A stretch of 13,154 bases of DNA, from NCBI GenBank assembly GCA_016186375.1, contig JACPLS010000022.1:1-13154 (forward strand), written 5' to 3'. Positions within the stretch are counted from its first letter, which is position 1. Every line of letters begins with the position of its first letter. This stretch comes from Candidatus Pacearchaeota archaeon. GTDB taxonomy: Archaea > Nanobdellota > Nanobdellia > Pacearchaeales > GW2011-AR1. The notes beneath the pieces are model-generated. The model searched no databases. It saw only the letters and a list, made by a program, of their open reading frames with translations, and was not told where the DNA came from. A program made the translations under genes and the position numbers. This document shows, one piece after another, positions 1 to 5,107 of the stretch.

Positions 1-69
1 TATCAAAAAAACGATGTGCCACCACGGCTTAAAAGCCGTGGTTTGAATAGGCACTCGTTTTTTGGATGC
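1..69 (+). repeat. Palindromic element 1, copy I (direct repeat of 570-638)
   Basis: Nested stem-loop. The inner stem CCACGGCT (22-29) pairs with AGCCGTGG (34-41) around a TAAA loop. Outside it, GTGCC pairs with GGCAC and AAAAAACGA with TCGTTTTTT, with a weaker extension (ATC/GAT). 68 of 69 bases match 570-638; the one difference (T48 versus A617) is in an unpaired linker. It is translated in frame as part of the T2SSF-like gene. The repeat may extend left of the window. Confidence 0.85.
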
Positions 70-387
70 TCGCGAATTCATCCACGTCCTAAAGGACGTG
101 GTTTTCTTCAAAATTCGCGACATAAAAAAGATCTTTCTTTGCAAATAGTATTGTATTGGCATAAAAAATTATTTGAAAAAACAAAGCCTGATGCTGCTGG
201 AAAGACCACATCAGTTGAAGAACTTTCTAATCCTTTCTTATATTTATTACTTGCGCAGGGATTTTTTGCAGGCCTAACTATAGGGAAACTTGCAGAAGGA
301 ACAATGAAAGCAGGTATTAAACACTCTTTTATTATGACTGTTACTGCCTTTTTAGTCTCGACTGGAGTAAGATTGGCGTTTAGCTAA
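1..387 (+). CDS. FlaJ/TadC-like (T2SSF family) pilus assembly membrane protein, C-terminal part
   Basis: The gene enters from the left edge; the frame is open from base 1. The last ~85 residues look like the C terminus of archaeal FlaJ/T2SSF inner-membrane platform proteins: a cytoplasmic stretch, then the pattern NPFLYLLLAQGFFAGLTIGK, a short Gly/Lys loop (EGTMKAGIKHS) and a final hydrophobic helix ending in RLAFS. Such proteins sit in the membrane and help assemble type IV pili or archaella. The pilin-like genes at 1662-2845 fit that context, though a minus-strand gene lies between. The first ~40 visible codons do not look like the family; they are read through two palindromic elements (1-69 and 70-120), giving Pro/Arg/Lys/Gly-rich peptide such as PPRLKSRG and PRPKGRG. 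A GTG at 16 lies inside an element and is not a believable start. Family call from pattern recognition only. Confidence 0.7.
   Translation, partial: YQKNDVPPRLKSRGLNRHSFFGCSRIHPRPKGRGFLQNSRHKKDLSLQIVLYWHKKLFEKTKPDAAGKTTSVEELSNPFLYLLLAQGFFAGLTIGKLAEGTMKAGIKHSFIMTVTAFLVSTGVRLAFS
70..120 (+). repeat. Palindromic element 2 inside the T2SSF-like gene
   Basis: Perfect 9-bp outer stem TCGCGAATT (70-78) / AATTCGCGA (112-120). Inner 8-bp stem CCACGTCC (82-89) / GGACGTGG (94-101) around TAAA (90-93), followed by TTTTCTT. Same layout as element 3 at 690-739; both are followed by GACATAA and preceded by TGCTC-like sequence. Read in frame as HPRPKGRGFLQNSR. The stem sequences differ from the neighbours, so the architecture rather than the sequence is conserved. 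Confidence 0.8.
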
Positions 388-569
388 ATAAAAGATGATT
401 GCTTATTTTCCTTTAAGATACTTAATGTCATAGCTGAATTTTACTGTCTGCAAAAATAGCTTATTAAATACACATGCCAATTAATCACGGCTCTTTTGTT
501 ACACATAAATTAGGGATTACAAATAATATTCAAATAAAATTATAATAATTCATATAATCTTTTTGTTTA

Positions 570-638
570 TATCAAAAAAACGATGTGCCACCACGGCTTA
601 AAAGCCGTGGTTTGAAAAGGCACTCGTTTTTTGGATGC
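570..638 (+). repeat. Palindromic element 1, copy II (direct repeat of 1-69)
   Basis: Matches 1-69 at 68 of 69 bases. Inner stem 591-598 / 603-610 with TAAA loop at 599-602. The identity stops sharply at both visible ends (ATGC then AG here, CT in copy I). This copy is intergenic, while copy I is read inside a gene. Confidence 0.85.
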
Positions 639-684
639 AGCAAATTTAATAAATTTGCTGAACAGAAAATCTTTCAGATTTTCT
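638..684 (+). repeat. Two small AT-rich hairpins between elements 1 and 3
   Basis: Hairpin a: CAGCAAATTT (638-647) and AAATTTGCTG (651-660), a perfect 10-bp stem with a 3-base loop. Hairpin b: AGAAAATCT (664-672) and AGATTTTCT (676-684), a perfect 9-bp stem with a TTC loop, extendable by ACA/TGT with one bulge. They occupy the junction that is direct in copy I, where element 1 abuts element 2. Confidence 0.7.
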
Positions 685-689
685 TGTGC

Positions 690-739
690 TCAAAAAGTCA
701 CCGCACCTTAAAAGGTGCGGTTTTCTAGAGACTTTTTGA
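690..739 (+). repeat. Palindromic element 3
   Basis: Perfect 10-bp outer stem TCAAAAAGTC (690-699) / GACTTTTTGA (730-739). Inner 8-bp stem CCGCACCT (701-708) / AGGTGCGG (713-720) around TAAA (709-712), then TTTTCT. Same plan as element 2 with unrelated stem sequences. Intergenic. Confidence 0.8.
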
Positions 740-828
740 CATAATAAATTGAACTTATCAAACATAAATGTACTCTATAAATAAAACCACTATCGTCTAA
801 GAGTATATGTAATTAAAAACCTGTTGAT

Positions 829-1560
829 TTATACTTTTTCCGCGAGGTAAAAAACTTCATCTTTTGTTTTAAAAAATTGAAAGGAAAAGCCTAGACGTTG
901 AAGAAGACGTTCAATCCATCCTCTTTGAGGATGAGTCATTGGCTTACCGGAAAGAGTTTTTGTGGGGAAGCTAATCAAAAAATATCTACATCTAGTGTTT
1001 TTTATGATTTTTTCTGCAAGTTTGTGGCCTCTTTTTTCAATAACATCAAATACCTTTAATGCAACACATACATCTACATCAGGAAGAGACATTGGCTTTA
1101 TTTCCCTAAGGTCATAAAAAAAAGCTTTTCCTTTTATTCCTTTTTTTTTGAAAAAAGAATTTATTTTATCGATATAAGAAGTATTGATATCTATTGCGTT
1201 ATATTCTATATAATTTGAAGCTAGAAAGAGAGGATTTAACCCACAACCTATATCTAATATAGACTTGACATTTAACGAACTTAGTATTTCTTTTACTTTA
1301 GTATAATTATCTGCCCTCTCCTTCTCTGATATTTCAAAAAATTGGCCTGATATAAAGTGAAGTTGCGCCCTTACATCTTTAACTAGGATTTTTATTTCTT
1401 TCTCTCTAAAATTATCCAGAATCTTAATGGGAATAGAATTCTTTTTGAGATATTTCTCAATTGCACTTGAAACTATTGAATTATCTATTCCCTGCAATTC
1501 TGGTTTTTGCTTGATTTTTTCTAAGATCTCTCTTAAGGTTATCTTTTGGCTATTATCCAT
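829..1560 (-). CDS. 16S rRNA methyltransferase homologue, FmrO/ArmA/Rmt type
   Basis: A 243-residue SAM-dependent methyltransferase. Motif I is ILDIGCGLNPL (101-111), an acidic YNAIDIN (120-126) follows, and the LISFPTKTLSGK segment (195-206) is close to the ISFPxKSLSGK block I recall from ArmA-type enzymes. The helical N terminus (LREILEKIKQKPELQGID...) also matches the N-terminal domain of that family. The known relatives methylate N7 of G1405 in 16S rRNA and give aminoglycoside resistance; the role in this organism is unknown and could be housekeeping or other RNA modification. ATG at 1560 is preferred over the TTG at 1563 because a TATA-like TTTTTATAC lies about 26 bp upstream, implying a leaderless mRNA. 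It is the only minus-strand gene in the window and is divergent from the pilin genes. Confidence 0.78.
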   Translation of the reverse strand: MDNSQKITLREILEKIKQKPELQGIDNSIVSSAIEKYLKKNSIPIKILDNFREKEIKILVKDVRAQLHFISGQFFEISEKERADNYTKVKEILSSLNVKSILDIGCGLNPLFLASNYIEYNAIDINTSYIDKINSFFKKKGIKGKAFFYDLREIKPMSLPDVDVCVALKVFDVIEKRGHKLAEKIIKNTRCRYFLISFPTKTLSGKPMTHPQRGWIERLLQRLGFSFQFFKTKDEVFYLAEKV

Positions 1561-1580
1561 CAAATATTCTTGAGAAATTA

Positions 1581-1590
1581 GTATAAAAAT
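1581..1590 (-). promoter_or_regulatory. TATA box for the minus-strand methyltransferase gene
   Basis: On the minus strand the sequence reads ATTTTTATAC, centred about 26 bp before the ATG at 1560. This is the usual archaeal TATA-to-start distance for a leaderless transcript. Confidence 0.45.
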
Positions 1591-1631
1591 GTGTTCTTGG
1601 GTAAATAAGTATATTGAAGACAGTGGGATAA

Positions 1632-1640
1632 TTTAATAAA
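1632..1640 (+). promoter_or_regulatory. TATA box for the pilin-like genes
   Basis: TTTAATAAA, centred about 26 bp before the ATG at 1662, with no Shine-Dalgarno sequence between; predicts a leaderless mRNA for the 1662-2845 pair. Confidence 0.45.
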
Positions 1641-1661
1641 GCAGATATTTCTTAATAATAT

Positions 1662-2381
1662 ATGGTAATGAGAAAAAGAGGACTTAGCCATCTGGAAGTA
1701 ATATTTTCTTTTATAATATTTATGGGAGCAGTTGGAACAGCACTTTTTTTCTTTGACCCTGCTTCTTCTTATAGACTCGGAGAGCCATCATACAAGTATA
1801 TTGTTAAAACGATTGAAGATAATTTGACTACTAATGTAACAATATTTGGTGTTGAAAGTGATTCTAACAATGCTAATAGCATTATAGTAAATATGAAACT
1901 CAAAGAGGGTAATGATAAGAAATTGGGAGTAAAGATTACAAAAAGTTTAGATGATCCAAGTTCTATAAATTATCATATAGATGATTTTAATCTGGGGAAA
2001 ATAACCTGGAAAAGTCAAGATAAATTTGTTTATGTTCTTGTATCTGATGATTTTGATTTAATAGATAATTCTTTAAGTGGAAGTATAAAAGATGCTAAAA
2101 TTATATCTGTATTAGCAAAAAAGGTTAAATCTGAAAAAAGGGCGAATGGGCTAAAGGCAAATTATGAAAATAATTATTTTGCTTTAAGGAAATTTTTTGG
2201 AATTGGAGAAAATGTTAATTTTGATTTTGGAATTGACTTTTCTTCTAATCGACAAGATATTGAATCAACTGGAAGAGTTCCTTCAGAGAGAGTTAACATA
2301 ATTTCAACCACAAAGAGGGCTGAAATATTGAATAATGAGGGCAAATTCGAATTTGCGACATTAAATGTGAAAGTATGGTAA
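1662..2381 (+). CDS. Type IV pilin-like surface protein with class III-type N terminus
   Basis: 239 residues. A short basic leader (MVMRKRG) is followed directly by a hydrophobic helix LSHLEVIFSFIIFMGAVGTA and then a polar Asn/Lys-rich extracellular domain. A basic stretch ending in Gly, then L-S-H-L-E, is the pattern of archaeal prepilin (class III) signals with a Glu near +5, so processing after Gly7 is plausible. The body matches no fold I can name. ATG 1662 is chosen because the TATA box lies 26 bp upstream; ATG 1668 is the alternative. Its end overlaps the next gene by 7 bp, so the two are very likely cotranscribed. With the T2SSF-like gene nearby, a pilus or pseudopilus component is the best guess. 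Confidence 0.65.
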   Translation: MVMRKRGLSHLEVIFSFIIFMGAVGTALFFFDPASSYRLGEPSYKYIVKTIEDNLTTNVTIFGVESDSNNANSIIVNMKLKEGNDKKLGVKITKSLDDPSSINYHIDDFNLGKITWKSQDKFVYVLVSDDFDLIDNSLSGSIKDAKIISVLAKKVKSEKRANGLKANYENNYFALRKFFGIGENVNFDFGIDFSSNRQDIESTGRVPSERVNIISTTKRAEILNNEGKFEFATLNVKVW

Positions 2382-2845
2382 ATAATAAAGGATGGATAAG
2401 AGTTGTTGAAGCTACGATAATGGTTTTACTTATAGTCAGTGTTCTGGTAATTGTAAGCAAAGAGAGGAAAATATCATCGTCTCCTGATATAAATGATCTT
2501 TTGTATAAAACTTTGGATGAGATTGCTAAGAATAGTATTTTAAGAAATAAAATTTTAGACATTAATTCTAATAATAATGAAAAAGAGACATCTGTAAATG
2601 CTCATCTAGAAATTAACAAACTAATACCAAATTATTTATATTTTGATCTTGAAATATGCTCGACAACTGAAAGCATAAATGATAATTGTGATATTGATCT
2701 GAACAAAGCGAAATTAAAAAATGATGAAAAAGCTAAAGACGCTTTAAAGGAAAATGATGTTTATGTATCGGAGAGGATTATGGGACAAACTAGAAGCTCT
2801 GGAACTTTGGACTCGAAAAGAATAAAGCTATATGCCTGGAGGTAA
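2375..2845 (+). CDS. Second pilin-like membrane-anchored protein
   Basis: 156 residues. The N terminus MVNNKGWIRVVEATIMVLLI is a short polar/basic leader, Gly-Trp and a hydrophobic helix containing a Glu, again resembling archaeal class III prepilin signals. The rest is polar, with two cysteines (in ICSTT and DNCDID) that could form a disulphide, and a basic end (KRIKLYAWR). The ATG overlaps the stop codon of the preceding gene, indicating translational coupling. Likely a minor pilin or pseudopilin acting with the preceding protein; no specific family recognised. Confidence 0.6.
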   Translation: MVNNKGWIRVVEATIMVLLIVSVLVIVSKERKISSSPDINDLLYKTLDEIAKNSILRNKILDINSNNNEKETSVNAHLEINKLIPNYLYFDLEICSTTESINDNCDIDLNKAKLKNDEKAKDALKENDVYVSERIMGQTRSSGTLDSKRIKLYAWR

Positions 2846-2918
2846 TAGATATAATTCCAATGTCTCAACGCTCAACGAAAAGATTTTTGACTATATTTTC
2901 ATTTGTATGATTTTTATT

Positions 2919-2937
2919 GACCGAAAAGCTTAAATAG
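2919..2937 (+). promoter_or_regulatory. Repeated 19-bp BRE/TATA promoter, copy 1
   Basis: GACCGAAAAGCTTAAATAG is identical at 5028-5046 and 6351-6369. CCGAAA is a good BRE and CTTAAATAG a TATA box. Transcription should start near 2959, leaving a ~22-nt leader before the HEPN gene. Confidence 0.7.
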
Positions 2938-2940
2938 ACT

Positions 2941-2982
2941 GTTATTTATCTTAATAACATATATTACTTAAATTAATAACAT
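2941..2982 (+). promoter_or_regulatory. Possible operator around the HEPN gene start site
   Basis: Inverted repeat GTTATT (2941-2946) / AATAAC (2953-2958), plus a direct repeat TTAATAACAT at 2951-2960 and 2973-2982. It spans the predicted start site of the HEPN/HTH-nucleotidyltransferase pair, whose second protein has an HTH, so autoregulation is plausible. The sequence is AT-rich, so chance cannot be excluded. Confidence 0.35.
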
Positions 2983-3610
2983 GAAAATAGAAGAGATAAA
3001 GACAAAACTACCTAAAAAAGAAGAAAAAATTGAAATTTTTTATCAAAATTGTGAAAAAAGAAAAAAATTTATTTCGGGCGATAAAGAAAACCATAAATTT
3101 CATTTGAAAAAATCTAGACATGATCTTTTTAGAGCAATAAAAGAATTCGAAGATAAATGCTGGGATTGGACTGTTATTAAGGCCTATTATGCCCTTCATC
3201 ATGCTGCTAATGGGCTTCTCTTAAAAAAGCAAGGCTTTTTTTGCAAAGATCATTCTTGTTTAATTATTGCTCTAAAGTTTTACAAATTGATTAATGAAGA
3301 ACAGTTTAAAGAATTGTCTAAACTTCATGAGTCTTTTTCAGATATTTTTGGATTTGATTTAACATTTCAGCTTAGAAAGATTGGACAATATGATGTTTAT
3401 GAATGGGAAAATGTCAAGAACTCCGGACTAAAGTCTGGAGCGTGCTCGGAGTTCTTGAACACCTCGAAAATTATTTTTAATTTCTCTCAATCTCAAGTAT
3501 GGAGTTTACGTAAAAATAATTTTCTTAGTATTAAGGAAGAGGATGCTAAATTGATAATAGAAGTAGCAAAAAAATTTTTATCATATGTTGAAAATGCAAG
3601 TAATAATTAA
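2981..3610 (+). CDS. HEPN-domain protein (toxin-type) with an in-frame palindromic insertion
   Basis: 209 residues. A HEPN domain of the AYYALHHAA type (res. ~42-144): KAYYALHHAANGLLLKKQGF, then KDHSCLI, then RKIGQYDVYEW, the usual 'R...DY' end of helix 3. The last helix (IKEEDAKLIIEVAKKFLSYV) normally follows a short loop; here ~40 residues encoded by the 123-bp element (res. ~145-184) sit in that loop, so the fold could tolerate them. I see no RX4-6H ribonuclease motif, so RNase activity is doubtful. The gene overlaps the HTH-nucleotidyltransferase gene, forming a HEPN/MNT-type pair in which the nucleotidyltransferase would be the antitoxin. Transcribed from the 2919 promoter. Confidence 0.75.
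   Translation: MKIEEIKTKLPKKEEKIEIFYQNCEKRKKFISGDKENHKFHLKKSRHDLFRAIKEFEDKCWDWTVIKAYYALHHAANGLLLKKQGFFCKDHSCLIIALKFYKLINEEQFKELSKLHESFSDIFGFDLTFQLRKIGQYDVYEWENVKNSGLKSGACSEFLNTSKIIFNFSQSQVWSLRKNNFLSIKEEDAKLIIEVAKKFLSYVENASNN
3412..3534 (+). repeat. 123-bp double-palindrome coding element, copy A
   Basis: Two nested palindromes. First: CAAGAACTCC (3415-3424) / GGAGTTCTTG (3448-3457), with an inner stem CTCCGGAC (3421-3428) / GTCTGGAG (3433-3440) around TAAA. Second: GAAAATTATTTTT (3466-3478) / AAAAATAATTTTC (3512-3524). Matches 11748-11870 at 109 of 123 positions by my count, with no gap. It is read as VKNSGLKSGACSEFL...LRKNNFLSI in the HEPN gene, in the same frame as copy B in the PIN gene. 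Confidence 0.9.
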
Positions 3611-4214
3611 TAAATCCCAAAAGAAAATAATAGAGAAAATTTTAAGAGAGCCCGGCATAAATGTGCGTGAGATTATTAGAAAAACGAGTCTATCACCAAA
3701 TTACGTTTTGGCATGTGTAAACTACCTTAAAGAAAGGGGAATTTTAAAAGAAGAACAATTAAAAAAAGGAAAAAGAGTTTATCTTAGGAGATTTTACTTT
3801 AATTTTAATTTAAATATCGGGAAAAATTATTTCTCTATAATAGAAGATGAGAAAAAGGAAGAATTTTTTTTAAAATATCCTTCTCTAAAATCAGTCTTAA
3901 AACATTTTGTCGAAGAACTTAGTCAAAAAAAAATAAATTTTATTCTTATTTTTGGAAGCTATGCTCGTTTTACCGCAGAAAAGGAGAGTGATATTGATAT
4001 CCTTATTGTAGGAGATATTAAAGAAAAAGAAAATATTAGAGAAGTTTTTGTGAGTTTGCCTATTGAAGTTAGCATAAAAGTTGAATCTTTAAAAGATTTT
4101 AAAAAGAGATTAAAAGATATTTTGCATCAGCAGATAATTAATGATCATATTCTACTTTATGACTGCGGAGATTTTGTTAATTTGTTGACAAATTTTTCTC
4201 ACCGAAAAGATTAA
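3585..4214 (+). CDS. Winged-HTH + MNT-type nucleotidyltransferase (antitoxin-type)
   Basis: 209 residues. The N terminus (~8-65) is a winged helix (KKIIEKILREPGINVREIIR...VNYLKERGILKEEQ) for DNA binding. The C-terminal half is a minimal nucleotidyltransferase with GSYARFTAEKESDID (124-138), the complete GSX10DXD signature. MNT proteins act as antitoxins to HEPN toxins, in characterised cases by adding AMP to the HEPN protein; that role here is inferred. The added HTH suggests it also represses its own promoter. The start overlaps the HEPN stop: ATG 3585 or ATG 3594 are both possible. Its last codons (SHRKD, TAA) lie inside the next promoter. Confidence 0.78.
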   Translation: MLKMQVIINKSQKKIIEKILREPGINVREIIRKTSLSPNYVLACVNYLKERGILKEEQLKKGKRVYLRRFYFNFNLNIGKNYFSIIEDEKKEEFFLKYPSLKSVLKHFVEELSQKKINFILIFGSYARFTAEKESDIDILIVGDIKEKENIREVFVSLPIEVSIKVESLKDFKKRLKDILHQQIINDHILLYDCGDFVNLLTNFSHRKD

Positions 4215-4219
4215 ATAAT
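4201..4219 (+). promoter_or_regulatory. Variant of the repeated promoter, for the AbrB-PIN pair
   Basis: ACCGAAAAGATTAAATAAT differs slightly from the 19-bp promoter at 2919, 5028 and 6351. It contains the stop codon of the upstream gene (TAA 4212-4214). TATA centre to ATG 4239 is about 25 bp, so the transcript should be leaderless. Confidence 0.6.
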
Positions 4220-4238
4220 AGATTATATCAATATAACC

Positions 4239-4466
4239 ATGATAGAAGTAGAAAGTAAGCTGAAAAGATGGGGAAGATCATTTGGAATAATTGTTCCAAT
4301 GAAAAAGATTAGAGAAGCAGACCTGTCGGAAAATGAACCATTAGACATAACTATTACAAAAAAGAAGAATCCTTTTTTAGAAAATTTTGGAAGATTGAAA
4401 GGAAAAATAAAAAGAACTACTAAAGAAATTTTAGAAGAGTCTGACAAGGAAGGATGGGATGAATAA
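4239..4466 (+). CDS. AbrB/SpoVT-type antitoxin (VapB/MazE-like)
   Basis: 75 residues. The N terminus VESKLKRWGRSFGIIVP is the swapped-hairpin AbrB DNA-binding motif (RWGrSfgIivP). The C-terminal part (res. 48-75, KRTTKEILEESDKEGWDE) is acidic, as expected for a toxin-binding tail. The stop overlaps the PIN gene start by 8 bp. It should bind and neutralise the PIN protein and repress the shared promoter. Confidence 0.8.
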   Translation: MIEVESKLKRWGRSFGIIVPMKKIREADLSENEPLDITITKKKNPFLENFGRLKGKIKRTTKEILEESDKEGWDE

Positions 4467-4827
4467 AGAAGTTTTCTTTTTTGATACTTATGCGTTGTTT
4501 GAAATAATTAAAGGAAATGAAAAGTATATAGAATATGCGAAAGTGGGAGGTGTGACAACGATATTTAATATTGCAGAATTTAATTATAATCTTAAAAAAG
4601 AGAGATCTAAAGAAGAGGCTAATAAAATAACAGATGACTTTAAGTCTAAAACTATTAAAGTTGAATGGGAAGATCTTAAAAAAGCCATGGATTTAAAGAT
4701 TAAACATAAAGATCTTTCTATTCCTGATGCAATTGGGTATATTGTTGCATTAAGGTTGGAAATTAGATTTCTTACTGGAGATGATGATTTTAAAGACTTA
4801 GAAAATGTGGAGTTTGTGAAGAAATAA
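4459..4827 (+). CDS. vapC: PIN-domain ribonuclease toxin (VapC family)
   Basis: 122 residues, normal length for VapC. The acidic residues of the PIN active site are all visible: D9 (FFDTYAL), E40 (NIAEFNY), D90 (SIPDAIGY) and D108/D109 (LTGDDDF). PIN toxins are Mg-dependent endoribonucleases. Starts within the antitoxin gene with a purine-rich AAGGAAGG upstream, so it is translationally coupled. Nothing suggests it is damaged. Confidence 0.85.
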   Translation: MNKEVFFFDTYALFEIIKGNEKYIEYAKVGGVTTIFNIAEFNYNLKKERSKEEANKITDDFKSKTIKVEWEDLKKAMDLKIKHKDLSIPDAIGYIVALRLEIRFLTGDDDFKDLENVEFVKK

Positions 4828-4847
4828 AATTTAGGAGAGTAAAGAAG

Positions 4848-5042
4848 ATGTTAAATTTAATTAAGAAAAAAGCTATTGAAAGATATCTCAAAGGTGAAAT
4901 AACTATGAGTAAAACAGCCAAAGTGACTGGCCTTACTATTTGGGAAATAGAAAAATATATGATTGAACAAGATTATAGATCAGATTATTCTATTGAAGAT
5001 TTAGAAAAAGAGTCCAATTTTCTTAATGACCGAAAAGCTTAA
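4848..5042 (+). CDS. UPF0175-like small HTH antitoxin, apparently lacking its N-terminal domain
   Basis: 64 residues. KKKAIERYLKGEITMSKTAK...GLTIWEIEKYMIEQ...YSIEDLEKE resembles the C-terminal HTH-like half of archaeal UPF0175/VapB antitoxins, which as I recall often carry an RHH-type N terminus; none is encoded upstream. It follows the PIN gene by 20 bp with its own GGAG (4834-4837). No toxin follows. Its last residues (NDRKA) and stop are encoded by the next promoter, suggesting the reading frame was closed by a junction there. It may be an orphan or truncated antitoxin, or a third member of the PIN operon. Confidence 0.5.
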   Translation: MLNLIKKKAIERYLKGEITMSKTAKVTGLTIWEIEKYMIEQDYRSDYSIEDLEKESNFLNDRKA

Positions 5043-5046
5043 ATAG
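5028..5046 (+). promoter_or_regulatory. Repeated 19-bp BRE/TATA promoter, copy 2
   Basis: Identical to the copies at 2919 and 6351. It overlaps the stop codon of the preceding small gene. The predicted start near 5068 leaves a ~40-nt leader before ATG 5108. That region has short inverted repeats: GTTAA (5049-5053) / TTAAC (5060-5064), and AACTAT (5074-5079) / ATAGTT (5089-5094), which could be operator or leader structure. Confidence 0.65.
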
Positions 5047-5107
5047 TCGTTAAGTGTAATTAACATAAAATTGAACTATGTGTTATGAATAGTTAACAAT
5101 ATTTGAA

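Larger units (their letters stand above)
388..828. other. Gene-free stretch with stacked palindromes in its middle
   Basis: No plausible coding region on either strand. 388-569 and 746-828 are plain AT-rich sequence with nothing recognised. The middle (570-739) is a stack of four hairpins: element 1 copy II, two small AT-rich hairpins, and element 3. The T2SSF-like gene (plus) and the methyltransferase gene (minus) converge here, so the hairpins could affect transcript 3' ends, but the sequence does not prove this. Confidence 0.6.

Noticed and set aside
388..569. tRNA or other structured RNA gene in the gene-free stretch
   Set aside because: No cloverleaf, conserved T-loop or extended GC-rich helix could be found by eye.
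1..638. A complete transposon bounded by the 69-bp direct repeats
   Set aside because: No transposase or TnpB-like gene lies between them; the interval holds the end of a T2SSF-like gene and plain AT-rich DNA.
570..739. CRISPR-like array
   Set aside because: Palindromes are not evenly spaced identical repeats with unique spacers, and no cas genes are present.
2293..2562. Minus-strand ORF over the pilin-like genes
   Set aside because: Composition and lack of motifs show it as a shadow of the two plus-strand genes; the same applies to minus ORFs at 3008-3202, 4223-4447, 7398-7667 and 8267-8515, and to the plus ORF at 8753-8950.
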